From Vitis vinifera (lineage: Eukaryota > Streptophyta > Magnoliopsida > Vitales > Vitaceae), in contig NC_081818.1 of NCBI RefSeq assembly GCF_030704535.1, positions 27,727,501 to 27,791,500 of the forward strand: a stretch of 64,000 nt of DNA, in the 5' to 3' direction. The notes below the pieces were generated by a model, which saw only the letters and a list, made by a program, of their open reading frames with translations, had not been told where the DNA came from and did no database searches. The position numbers and the translations under genes are program-made. Below are positions 42,001 through 54,495 of the stretch, one piece after another (the stretch's first letter is position 1; each line of letters opens with the position of its first letter).

Positions 42001-42320
42001 TTAAGGTTATGTTTGGTTACCGGAAAATATTAAAGAAAAAAAAAATTGTAAAGGAAAATGATTTTTTTTTATGTTTGGTTGTCCTATGAAAAATATCAAA
42101 GAAAATCAAATATAATTAAAACTAATTAAAAACTTATGTATTTTGAAATTATTTAATCTTTATATTGATGAGTTAAATAAATAAAATGAGTTTGAAGTAA
42201 CAAAAAAAAAAAAAATTTATCAACTTTTAATATTTTATTTTCTATTTTCCTTCATTTTTTTCTTTGTATTTTTTTTCCCTTGCATTTTCCTTCAAATTTT
42301 CTGAACCAAACATAGCTTAA
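42001..42320. mobile_element. Tourist-like MITE, copy 1
   Basis: Terminal inverted repeats GGTTATGTTTGGTT / AACCAAACATAGC, flanked by TTA/TAA, as in PIF/Harbinger-derived MITEs. The AT-rich interior is without coding sequence. Confidence 0.65.
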
Positions 42321-43137
42321 CAAAAATGAAATCCATAAAACAACAACCTAAAAATGGATGGAAGAAAATAAAAAAAACTAATATGAATTACTCCAACCAT
42401 ATGCGTTCATCATCAAGAGAATTATATGCCCTTCCTCGATTGAAAATACTAACTTGACCATACATCACAATGCTAAGAAAATAATAGACTTTTGATGTTT
42501 TATATAGTTAATATTTATTGTAGATGACTTGATATTGATATTATTTTTATTATTTTTTGTTTAAATGTAAGATGCTTAAGGTTTTACTATGTCACAATTT
42601 TGTAATTCATGTGTTTTATTTTTAATTATTTATTTTGTGATTTGAAATATAATTTGTTTAATTTATTTTTGTTGAATAATTAAACATGATGATCATATGA
42701 TTTTAAACCTCAACCTTAGATATTGATGATTTTCACACAATATACACTTATGAAGTTAAAAAAGACTCATTTTGATAGTATGTTTGGAAAAAAAAAAAAT
42801 TTGTGTTCATTCAAGAAAACATAAAGAACAAAAAATGTATGCACAAAATGAAAAAGATTAAAATTTATTTGGCAATTTAGATACTAATAAAAATACTTTT
42901 GCAGATAGAAATTTGGAGTTCTTATAATAAAATTTTTAAGTAGGTAGTTTATTTTTCAAAAAAATTTTAGACTAGGAATTACAAAAATATAATTGTATAT
43001 CCATAACTATTTCCTATTTTAAATTTTAATTTCATAAACATTTTAGTTCATTAATAGTTAGTATAGAATATTTTGTTCAAGTAGAATATACTTTAGTAGA
43101 AAATGAATTACAAGTACTTTTTATAGAATTTCTTTTA

Positions 43138-43461
43138 GGTTATGCTTGATTTTCAGAAAATTTAAGGAAAAATGAAAGGAAAAGAAAATATAAAGAAAAA
43201 GTAGAAGAAAAAAAAAAGTGAGGGAAAATAAAAAATAGATTAAAGGTTGATAAATTATTTTTATTTACTATTTCAAATTCATTTAACTTATTTTAACCAA
43301 TCGATATAAAAATTAAATAATTTAAAAATATATATGTTTTTAACTAGTTTTAATTATATTTTATTTTCTTTGATATTTTTTATAGACAATCAAACATGAT
43401 AAAATTATTTTCCTTTGCATATTTGTTCTTTTTTTATTATTTTTCGGGAATCAAACATAAC
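43138..43461. mobile_element. Tourist-like MITE, copy 2 (inverted relative to copy 1)
   Basis: GGTTATGCTTGATT ... AATCAAACATAAC, flanked by TTTA on both sides (43134-43137, 43462-43465). The interior matches copy 1 in reverse complement (shared words such as TTAATTATATTT and AAATTTATCAAC). Confidence 0.65.
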
Positions 43462-44039
43462 TTTAGTAATAAGAAAAATAGTATAATTTCATACTTTTAA
43501 AAAGATTTTAATTAAAAACTCAAAAGAGGTTAAAAAAAGAGTGAATCATAATGCATTACTAGAAAAAACGATTGCAGTTAATACTAATTTAATCAAATTA
43601 TAAGTTATAATTAATTATATTAGCATAATACTAAGTATAATAATCATAATTCTCAATAATAAAATACACAAAAAAATGGCTATTATATAAATATATTACA
43701 AATACTTTATCAAGTTTTTATTAAAATATAAATAAGTGAAATATATTGCAATCAAATCACAAAATATGGATGTTTTAAATGTTTTCTCAATCAGACAAAA
43801 AGGCTTTGTTGGCATTGAAAAGTATTTTTTATAAAATATAATTCCATACATCACCTCATGAGTGCAATAAAGATCATGACTGGCAAGTACTTCTACTTTG
43901 AATGAAAGTACAAAAAAGAAGCCTTGCCAATGAAGCCCAAGTCACTAATTAGCTTTTTCTCACGGCATTTTGAGCTGTTGCTTAATTAATTAAATAGGTA
44001 TGTTTGGTAATTATTTTCATGAGGGTATTTTGTGGTTGG

Positions 44040-45085
44040 TTAAATATATTTTTTTTATCATCAATAACTTAGGATTTATTTGACAATTATTTTTCAAAAT
44101 AGTTTTTTATCCTACAAAACAAAAAAAAAAAGAAAACATATTCAAAACCAAAAAATTGCTTTTTGATTTATGTTATTAAAAACAGAACATAAAAATGTTT
44201 TTAGATAACATTTTTAGTTGCTTAAACATTTTTTTTTAACCATCAAATTACTCAGGTTTAATTTGTTATGCAATTATTTTCAGGGCATTTTGTGGTTACT
44301 TAAACATATTTTTTTGACCATCAAATTACGGAGGATCTATTTGACAATTGTTTTTAAAAATAGTTTTTCATTTAAAAAAAAAACACATTTAACAATTAGA
44401 GAACTATTTTTTGTTTTTTGTTTTTGAAAACAGAATATAAGATGTTTTTAGATAACATCTTTTAGTTATTTTAAGTTGTTTTTTAAGAGTTGTTCTTAAA
44501 AATAATTAAAAAAAAATGTAAAATGATTAAAAATAAAATATTAAATATAAAAATTATTTTAAAAATATATTTAAAAATATTAAAAACAAGTTAAAAACAT
44601 TTCAAGTTCCCAAATAGATTTTTTTACACAAAATATTAAAGAACAATTTGCAAATATTGTTCTTAAAAACTATTTTTCAAAATATATATATAGTTTACTT
44701 ATTTTGCTCATAAGTACTTAAAGCTCTATTTGGTAACTGTTTTTGAAAACTATTCTGAAAAATAATTTTTATGTTTTGTAAAACAAAAATTTGTTTGGGA
44801 ATTTAAAATATTTTTAATCTATTTTTAATATTTTTAAATATGTTTTAAAAATAATTTTTATATTTCATGTTTTATTTTTAATTATTTTACATATTTATAT
44901 AATTATTTTTTAAAACAACTCTTAGAAAACAAGTGAAAATAAGTAAAAGATATTATTTAAAAATACAATGTTTTTTGTTGTTAAGAACAAAAAATAGGAA
45001 ATAGTTTCTCTAATTGTCATATGTTTTTTTTTTTTTTTTTTGAGAACAAAAAATTGTACTCGAAAACGATTGTCAAACAGATTTT
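44040..45085. repeat. Cluster of three copies of one MITE family, two forming a large palindrome
   Basis: A truncated copy at about 44065-44200 is followed by a copy at about 44335-44712 and another in reverse orientation at about 44730-45085. Ends share CTATTTGGTAACTGTTTTTG-type termini. The last two copies give inverted arms of about 310 bases each. There is no coding sequence. Confidence 0.6.
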
Positions 45086-47668
45086 TTGATAAGTGAAGAC
45101 AACAGTTAAATTTGGGTTTGAAAGAGATTTTTAGCTCAAGCCTATTTACATATCTATTTCATGCATAAAAAAGAATTAGCATGTAAGATAAAGTGTTAAC
45201 TCCATAGTTTTATATGGTTTAAATTTTTAGCAAAAGGTGATGATATGTACAACAATTGAAAGGGACTTCAGTGTGACAGTTACATGAATCTTCAATAAGC
45301 ATTCTTCATTTTTTTTTTCAAAAAATTTTCTTATTGTATGCAAATTCATTTAACCTGGTGGGGCTTTGATAACAATGAGAAATCTTATCAGTCTTTATTT
45401 TCTTCAGATCACATCTTGTTTTTGTATTAATTCCTCTTGAGACATTACATCATTCAAATGATTTGAGCCATTATGTGGCAAAATAGCTATAGTCAGTTGT
45501 ATGTGGTAGTTAGGCAGCTCCATCACTAGATGTTGACTCTATGGAATCCCACTAATTGAATGACATTTTGAGGAAACTCTTCATAATGCAAAAGCTGTTC
45601 ATTAATTCCTAATATGGGCCGGGGTTGTTCTTTGACCTTTCATGGTTGAGGACAGCTTTAACCCATTGATTTATTAACTACAAAACATACATGTGATTAA
45701 CCTTATCTACCAAAAGCTTGCAACCCAGTTAAGTGGCATCAAAGTTGAGGGTTTTGTCCTTCCCACATGCAGATGCTTAAACCCTAAATCATGGAACTTT
45801 GCAAGCCACTTGCCAGCCACTAAACCCCATTTATCATCACTTTGAGCTCTGGTTCTTTTCCCACTTTCTTTTATTCAGAAAGAAAGAAGATTTTTTTCCT
45901 CACATAGAAAAGAACCCATGCATGAACTTTGAAATTGAATGACTTGAGACTAATGGTATATAGCCTATACTAATGACAAATCAAAGAGTTCACCAAAAAC
46001 ACCATTTTCCATTCATAATGTATATATATCTCCTCCTAGATAAAAAAAACCCATATGAAATTTATCTTCCATGATTCTCGTCCCTCTAAAAAATGAAATT
46101 ATATTCCAAAAAATCCATGAAAAAAACATGAATTTAATGAAAGGAGGCTGATTTGATATTATTATTAAACTACTAATTTTCTTAAAAATTTAAGCTAACG
46201 GTATGTATTTTAACACCCTCACGTGAGACCCCATACCCGTACGTGGAGAGCAAACAAAAATAAAAAACAGCAAATCGTGAAGAGCAAATATAAAAAAAGA
46301 ACTGCAAATTGGAGAGGTGATTGGAACCATAACCTCTTACTAAACCAAGCTTTAATAGTGTTAAACTATCAATTTTCCTATAATTTAGTAGGATTTGGGT
46401 TCAATTCTTATATCTAGCATGACCTTTTTTTTCTTTTTAATTACATAAGATTATGTCATTACTTGTATTTTGTACCATTGAACGTGAAGAGTACTAGTCC
46501 CCACCGGAGTCCATGTGCGGCAATGGGGTAGGGTTCCTTGAAGGCCCCATTGATTTCCATCCACATATTGGTTACCAAGAGTAGTAGTGTTTGCATGTAG
46601 CTTTTGGGTAAAGAGTCAAAATGTTCAGAGTCATGGATTGGGAAATTAAGGAAGACAACTTTCTGCTTTACTCAGATTATGAGGCGGTTTACACATGTTT
46701 GAGAGGCTTTGTTAGGAACAAGTCATTTAGATGAGATTTAGCAATGTTTTAGTCTAAACCATGGATCATGACTGAGCTTATCATCAGTCCTTTGTTATCC
46801 TTCTTTAGCTTTTGTGTGGATCGCCACTCTCTAAACCTAATTCAATGCCTTATCCATTCAGTTGACTGCCAATGGATACAACTAAAATATCTCAATATTT
46901 GTGAACCATATTGCTTCAAATCAAAACTAGAGGTTAATCTTTTCTCTTGGGTTCTTTTTCTTAACAACTTAGACCCCATCCTGTAAATGGAAAGATATTG
47001 GTAGGGTTCGACCAAGTCACATCTTGAAATGCAGCTGGTCACGTGGTGGGCGTATATCTGATTCTGTACATCGTTGGTAGAGGAGATTGAAGGTTATATA
47101 AGGCCATTTTGAAGGCTCTCTTGTCACCTTCATGTTCCCGATACCGATATATAGCAATCTCGTAATGCCTTAAACATGGACTGTACCATCAATGTTACTC
47201 TGAAGTACTGCATTCAAGTCATTACAAATATTGGGACCAAATTTTTATTATGAATATATCCATATTTATCTAAGCTTAAATTGTGATATAGTTAATTACT
47301 ATATGCTATGTCTCGTGATTATCATGCGTGCATGCATGCTGAGATAGCATGGCTTGATTCCATATTGCCAACTTGTTATCACTATTTGGGTGGACTGATC
47401 ATATAATTTTCACAAAAACTTCAAGTTTTAACAAGGAAAACAACCCGAATTTCGTCATATTTGTAGTATTATGATTAACAAGGAAAGCTTCAAGTGATTA
47501 ACCTAGCTGAAATTTAAGAACCAGTTTGATATTTTAAATGAGATTTATTAGATGGTGGATCTTAAATAATAAAAGTGGGAGGAAACCGAGCAAATTAAGG
47601 ATAAGATCGAGGGACTACTCGAGGTGACGGTGGACGGTTCGCCATGTTAGAAAGTGTGATATATTTAT

Positions 47669-47706
47669 GTATTTGTGCTAGCATATATATATGCTGGCAC
47701 AAATAC
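47669..47706. repeat. Near-perfect palindrome upstream of the MYB gene
   Basis: GTATTTGTGCTAGCATATA followed by TATATGCTGGCACAAATAC: 19-base arms with one mismatch and no loop. Confidence 0.85.
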
Positions 47707-48304
47707 ACAAATCACTCATAAGCTTTCACATGCGATGACCTAACCTGTCCAAATGTGGCAAGACCTTTGGTTTATTGCGTTAGGTGGGTGATGGGCTTCG
47801 ATGTCGAATATAGATTTGGAATGGAGAAGATAATCTTTCCTGCAAATGCATATAACTTAAATGAAATAAGACTATTTTTCAAATTAATAGGAGGATAAGA
47901 TGGGATTGAAGGGCATGTGAGTATGCATAGATTCCTATAATAGGCTGGCTAGCTTATTAAAGAGAAAAGAAAAGAAAAATTAAACAGTTTTTCTTCCCTT
48001 TAGACATGTTGTATCCATCAGTGAAAATGGAGAACTGTAGTCTGAACCGTAAGTTTGTATGCAGGCATTGTGCATATATGGGCTACCTCATAAATTATTA
48101 TGTACCTTAAAGCCTGCTATATATCAACTTCAAAAGAGAATGACTTCCAAAGGGATTCAACTATATTCTCTTATACGCTTTCTCCCAACATATATGTAAG
48201 TGTTACACGAGAAGCTGCTTGTCTGTTCAACCATTTGTCATTCTTTACTGATCAAGAAAAAGAGGTGACACTTGCTGACCTTATTGCAGCAAGTGTATAA
48301 ATAC

Positions 48305-48305
<1 letters not shown>

Positions 48306-48329
<24 letters not shown>
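48306..48329. repeat. (AT)n microsatellite
   Basis: Perfect AT run about 0.8 kb before the MYB start. Confidence 0.85.
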
Positions 48330-48335
<6 letters not shown>

Positions 48336-49153
48336 CATGATGTTATCGAATAATAAAATGCCTTCCAAATCAGCCAAAGCAAGAACCGATCAGATCAAAA
48401 TTTGCGTATGGAATCGAAAAATGCAGAAGAAAATTTACAATCAGTAATGAATTCCAAGTTCCTCAGAAGTCATGATTCTTATCAATCGGATGCACACTAC
48501 TTAGTACTTAGCAAGAACATTTAATGTCCTCTATGTGAATACTCTTGATTTGATATATATGGAGGCATACTCTATCCTCATGATCAAAATTGTAATAGTG
48601 ATTATAATAGTACCTAGGAGAATTCACCACTGTTAATAGCTTCAAGAGTCAATTATATCAAAGGCCACACAAAGAATGATGCATATATATATATATATAC
48701 CACAAGAAGAAGATATTGTAGTATCAGATCATGTTTTAATTAGAACATAGTTCGAAAATAATAAAATGGTACGGTATATGATATTTTGTATCTTAATTTT
48801 TTTTTTTTTTTGCGAAAGAAAATTAAGGGGTACGGGCCTCAACGTGCCACTGAATTTTATGTTACATCATTAATAAGCTAATTTAATATTTAAAAGTAGA
48901 GTGCAATAAAAATATGTATATGATCAGGCATGCATGGTTATACATGCATCATACATGTATAAGGATTAATTATTAGCTTATCAGTATATAGAACTATACG
49001 TCTAAGATAAGGGCAAGACTAAAAAATCTTGAGTATTTTATTCAGTAAACTCAATTACCAGGAAAATTCAACTTGGACATGCTCTATAAAAGCCATAGGA
49101 ACCTCTATTGGTTTATTGCCTTTCTTCTCTGTCCCTCTCTCTCTTTTCCCAAA

Positions 49154-49710
49154 ATGGATAAAAAACCCTGCAATTCTCAGGATGCTGAAGTGAGAAAAGG
49201 GCCATGGACCTTAGAAGAAGACTTGATTCTTATCAACTATATTGCTAATCATGGTGAAGGAGTTTGGAACTCTCTAGCAAAATCTGCTGGTACTAGCTTC
49301 ATTAACAAAATCTTGGTCTTTTTTTTTTTTCTTTCTATACTGACCCTATGAACAAACTATCTTACGCTAATAATTTTGATAGGACTGAAACGTACTGGAA
49401 AAAGTTGCCGCCTCCGATGGCTGAACTACCTGAGGCCTGATGTCCGCAGAGGTAATATCACAGATGAAGAACAACAGTTGATCATGGAACTGCATGCTAA
49501 GTGGGGGAACAGGTGATTTTTTCCTACACCAAAGAAGTATTATAAATATGAAACTCATTCTTCTTCATCACCCTTTTCTTCATTTTCTTGAGAACAAACA
49601 AGAGCCACTCTTCCTTATTTCTCATGCTATTTTGACTAAGAAATGAGCACTTCTTGGAGTCCCTCTTTAATTGCACAACCTTGCAGCCCATCAGAGAGAG
49701 AAAGACAAGG

Positions 49711-49746
<36 letters not shown>

Positions 49747-52700
49747 TGAGGGAGTCAGAGAGAGAGAGTTGCAACATGGGGTTAATAAATTAATAATATT
49801 TGTGGCCAACAAAAATCCTCATGCAAGATGGATTTCTATTTCTTTATTATTATTCAGTTCAAATATGTGGTTTGTAATATCTATGGCAACCAAAAATCCT
49901 TGTGCAATAGGGTTTTCTCTCTTTGGAGTTGTAATATGGGGTTTACGGTATTTATGGCCAAAAATTCTTCTGCTCAAATGGGTTTTTTTTGTTTATAACA
50001 AACTCTCCTGCAAGATGGAATTTAACTAGGGTTTCAACATATGGTTTATGATATTATGATTGCCAAAATATATTCCTTCACCAAGATGGAATTTTTTTCT
50101 CTAATTCTTAGAGTTGCAAGATGGGCTCATAATATTTTTGGGTGCCAAAAATCCTTCTCCAAGGTTTTTTTTTTCTTTTTTGTATTTTTAATCTTTTAAG
50201 TTACAATATGGGGTTCATCATACTTATGGCTTTCAAAGATTCTTTCTAAGATGGGCCTTTTTTATTCTTCTTTCCCAATATTTATGGTTACGAAAATTCC
50301 TGGTTCATAGGTTTTTTTAATTTTAATTTTTTTTTGAATCTGCATATTTGTCATCTACTCTTGTGACTTTATCTATATATGGAATGAATAGTGACACTTT
50401 TTTCCTTAGAGAGTGCATGGTTTTTGCTTTTAGCCTCTTGTCACAGGTGTTATATGATGGAGATGAGGCATGTCATTTCCAGTGAACCTATCCTCCTTGT
50501 AGTACATATGGCAGATCATCTATGAATGCATCAGACTACCTATCAAGTGGCTCCTGAAAATTTTTCTCTCACATTCTCTTTTCTCTCCGAGGAATCACAT
50601 TTTATCCATTTGATCATAAAATTTTAACCTTGTTTTCCCGATCTAACGCTTGGAGAGCTAAAAATGGTTTTGGAAAGGAGCGGGACTAGTTATGAAGATT
50701 GATAAGGCTTAGCAAAGGATGCCCACCTATAGAGTCATGCTTATCATGGCAGATATGTACTACCAGGGGGTAAGGTGCATAGAGGATGATGATTCTCCAC
50801 TCTATGGTATACATTGATTTATTTTTCTTCTATATAAATACATTTTCTAACTCCCTTTATGTACATATAAACAGTACTTAATATGTACAGTTATTATATA
50901 GATTGGGAAGCTCATAGATTTGTATAGAAAATCCCATCAAATATGATGGGTTTTTTTTACCAAAGTTGGTAAGAAAGTGAAAAAGTTTCAGAGGGATACT
51001 CAGACGTATCAAACCCTTATATTACAGCTGTTGATATAGAACATGTTGTGAACGCTAGCCACACATATTGAGCTAAAAAACTTTCCATTTTTAGCCGAAC
51101 CCATTTCAATAAGTCACACTTTAATTGCCTTTGTACATAAGAAAGAGAAGTCCTTGTTGCTTTGGTTGAGGTAGACATCAACCTTACTGTTTTGGCTCTT
51201 TCGGGACATGGGGCCCTTCTAATTTAGGGGATTTTCCTAAAACCCTCAAGTTACATAAATTTTGGATCACCGTTGGATGTTCATGGACTTAGATAAGAGA
51301 ATAAAGCTCCTCAAAATTTAATTCTTCACCTAAGTTTTTGGGAATCAACATCAAGTATGATATGATACTAACATATTTCCTTTCAATTTCCTTAGAATGA
51401 GTTATCCCCATTAGAAGGGTCCATTGGTAAGTTCTATAGTCTTTTGTAATTTCATAAACATTTCTTTCCATGTATTTTTCATGTAAGTGATCCTGAAGAT
51501 CTAACATTTTCTTTCAAAAATTCCACTAATGAATAGCATGTATATCTATCTATACATATAAAATGCTATTCTTCTTGGTTTGTTTCCTAGGTTAAGATGA
51601 TGGGGAGCAATTCATCATCGGGAATAATTTCCATGGTGCCTACCTAACTGCTCTAGCAAAAGTATTGAACTATTTTTATGGGGGAAAAAAAATTGTCGAA
51701 AACTAAAGCTTGTTGAGACACTGTAGGCCTTCTAGTTTCAGTGAGCAGTACTGATTTTACCATAGCCTGATCACTAAAACCACAAACCATATGGATGACC
51801 AAAGAGAACAGTATTGTTCTTTTACCTTGAGGCAAAAAACACACACACATGAGATCCGTGGGCAGATTGCTGACTGAATGTGGCCGAGGATTCTTCACTC
51901 ACTGTATTTATTCCAAAGACACAGGGTTCGGGTTGCATCCGAATTGCGCATACCCTCTGAGTGAGGGGAGAGGCAGCAAACACAGCCACAAATTCTTGTT
52001 CAGTATGTTCCATTTCAACCAATACCTACCATGGGGTTTCCTTTAAATAAATGAGTCCAAGATGGACAACTTTGATTTCCCACCATGGAACATGGCTTGA
52101 GATATCTCAGTATAACTCACAGTGTTAATTGAAGTTACATCATATTCATATGCATATATATAATCTTGTTGCATGAAAAAGCTAATACATATGCATTCAT
52201 ATTTCTTCATTTTTCTTTCTGGTCGGTTGATTGGGTGAATATATTTAGTCTTCTTACAAGCATTAAATCATTAGTCTCCATAGGTTATCATCTTTATGTT
52301 ATCTTACACCAAATATAAATACTTCGTCAGTCAAATGAACTTTTCCTTTCCTTTCTTTCTTTTGCTTACCGAAGGAGACCATATAAGTAAACTTAACTTC
52401 CATGATAAGATCTTATCAATCTTATAGTGTGTGTGTCTTTGTTTAAATTTTGTTGACTAATTGTCCTTTACGAGTTGTGTTAACTAATGCAGGTGGTCCA
52501 AAATCGCAAAGCATCTGCCAGGAAGAACCGATAACGAGATTAAGAATTTCTGGAGGACCAGAATCCAAAAGCACATAAAGAATGCAGAAACATTCACTGC
52601 GCAGAGTTCTGATCAGACACATGATCAAGCAACTACAAGCCAAGTCATGGGTGCTGCACATGTTGCTGATTCTTATTCTCCACCATCCTACCCTGCCAAT

Positions 52701-52796
52701 CTCGAGGCTTTTCCGGGTCCTTCATCGGCTGAATCCAATGATAATTTCTGGACCATGGAAGACATCTGGTCTATGCAGCTACTTAATGGAGATTAA
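49154..52796 (+). CDS. MYB24: R2R3-MYB transcription factor, subgroup 19 (MYB21/24/57 type)
   Basis: DNA-binding regulator; subgroup 19 members act in jasmonate-linked stamen and petal maturation, and grape MYB24 in terpenoid and flavonol control. Exons: 49154-49289, 49383-49512 and 52493-52796, all GT-AG and phase-correct, giving 189 aa. R2 has its three Trp (18, 38, 58); R3 begins with Ile71 in place of the first Trp, as is usual for plants, and contains [14 protein letters not shown]3 lacks the [DE]L-x2-[RK] bHLH-interaction signature. The C-terminus [17 protein letters not shown] (173-189) is the acidic activation motif that defines subgroup 19. The ATG at 49154 is preceded by a TATA box at suitable distance; the open frame extends further upstream without an ATG. 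Intron 2 is 2,980 bases. The MYB24 name rests on recognition and context. Confidence 0.93.
49713..49742. repeat. (AG)n microsatellite in MYB intron 2
   Basis: Fifteen perfect AG units, likely length-polymorphic; a second short GA run follows at about 49757-49768. Confidence 0.85.
49770..50310 (+). repeat. Degenerate tandem array in MYB intron 2
   Basis: Six to seven diverged copies, spaced about 65-100 bases, of a unit built on TTGCAATATGGGGTT, ATAATATTTATGGCC, AAAAATCCTTCT, CAAGATGG and a T-rich spacer. Copies fall near 49770, 49860, 49925, 50030, 50105, 50200 and 50275. No element ends or coding sequence. Confidence 0.6.
50311..52492 (+). other. Rest of MYB intron 2
   Basis: Mostly AT-rich. 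A segment at about 51840-52030 is GC-richer and open in several frames but matches nothing I recognise; otherwise nothing is seen. Confidence 0.4.
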
Positions 52797-54160
52797 GTAC
52801 AAAACCATATATATATATATACTCTAGTTTGCCCTAAATATTAGGTTTGTCTATAGTTGAAGCCTTAGTATTTTCTATATGATAAGGTCGAACCATATAT
52901 TCACTGCTGTAATATAATGTTTCTACCTCTATATCTATATACATACATACATAAGTATCTATACCTATATCTATATATATGGTATATGTTTTGTTTCTAT
53001 GCTAAATGATACACACAATATATATACATACATATAAGCTTGTGGACCACAATTTTTGTTCATATAGTGGAAAATATGTACGTGCTGAAAAAAGATTGGA
53101 GGCCCCAAGTTGACAACGGATTCGATGACCTTTTCCCGATTTGAGCCATGTTCTTTTCATAAGATTGGTTCATCACTCAACTGCGACATCGCACATTAAA
53201 GAAATGATTATGTTTGTCTTGGGCTACCTTCTATTGATGCCAAGGCTCTAACAATACTTTTTAGCCGTTCCACCTAAATCATATCTATAAAGTTATTTGC
53301 TTATTCATGGAGTTTGAAGTTTCTTTAGGCCCACAATTGAACTCATGACAGGAAAATTTTCAAGGATGGAGACATCACAATGAGACTAGGCCATCAAAGT
53401 ACGGTTGAATTTAGTTTAGTGAAGGAGGGTTAGGGTTTTGTCATTGCTTAATTTCTTAGGGTTCATTTCAAGCAATTGATATTTCCTGGTTAGGGTTAGG
53501 GTTTAGGTGGGGCTTGAGAATGTGGGTTTGTGTGGAAATCTCATGCATGCGACATGCAAGTAGATATTATGATAAACTAGGGCATGCATGATGATGAGGA
53601 GTTACATCATAGGCCATACATGCCCATACATGTGCCTAACTCAAACAATGGTGAAGGGACATGTAGAAAGGCAATACAACCATTCTTGGCAAACTCCATC
53701 CATGCTTTTCATCTTAGCCATTTTTGTGGGTGACCATGCAAATTTGGAGTTGGACGTTAGCCTAATTCTCCAATGGGCACAAGGGAAATCTTCACATGTG
53801 GAGATGGAGTGAGTGGAGATGAAAATAAGATGATATTTCCAAGGATTCGTCACATCTTGTATGGGAAAAGGATAAACTGGAGGTTTGTTGTGGGCGTTTA
53901 TTGATACCTAAGTGATACGAAAGGAGCTGAATTTTGGGCCACTTGTTTATGTCACATGTTTTAAATGCCCAAATCACATGAAAGCACGAGTGATAACTGC
54001 ATGTGAAAGATAAGGAAAAAGCACATGGTGGGTCGGCAATGAGTGATTAGGTACAAAGTGCGAATATTCAAAGAATCACACACCATTCACGTCTTTTGTT
54101 TCTTATTAGACCTATTACACTCCATTTCTCCTTAATGGGTAATTAATTTCCATTTTAGAA
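52797..54160. other. MYB 3' flank
   Basis: AT microsatellites (52805-52820 and about 52930-53030), a short telomere-like GGTTAGGGTTAGGGTTTAGG at about 53490 and several GCATGCATG words. No gene seen. Confidence 0.5.
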
Positions 54161-54299
54161 TTAATTGGTTAAAATGAGTGAAATAATTGTCATATTTACA
54201 AATCTAACCAGTTTTATATTTTTGTTTAAAGAATAACCCATATCGAAACTATATTCGACATAATGAAAAAAAAATAAAAAAAAGAAATTATTTATATAT

Positions 54300-54495
54300 A
54301 TATATATATATTTAAACTTATTTAACTTATTTTTATTTTCTAATAAAAAGATTAAACAATTTGAAAATATATCAATTTTCAAATAATTTTAATTATATTT
54401 GATATTTTTTCATAGAGAATCAAAGAAGACAAAATAATTTTTCTTATAAATATTATATTTTCTTAGTATTTTTTACAAGCCAAACACATCTTGAA
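54300..54495. mobile_element. Truncated third copy of the 43138-43461 MITE
   Basis: Shares the ordered words ATTTAACTTATTTT, AATTTTAATTATATTTGATATTTTTT and a CAAACACATCTT end with the right half of the 43138 copy. The left end is missing. Confidence 0.4.

Larger units (their letters stand above)
45086..49153 (+). promoter_or_regulatory. Upstream region of the MYB gene
   Basis: Four kilobases without a gene. Landmarks: a near-perfect 38-bp palindrome at 47669-47706; an (AT)n run at 48306-48329; clustered CATGCA words (RY-type motifs) at 47327-47340 and 48927-48955; ACGTG words near 46220-46245; and a TATA box TATAAAAG at 49085-49092, 62 bases before the ATG. Regulatory roles are inferred from motifs only. 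Confidence 0.45.

Noticed and set aside
51822..52046. Small open frames on both strands in MYB intron 2
   Set aside because: No known domain, no splice context; they lie wholly inside the intron between two well-defined MYB exons.
53488..53508. Interstitial telomere repeat
   Set aside because: Only about three imperfect TTAGGG/TTTAGGG units, which is within chance in AT-rich DNA and too short to call.
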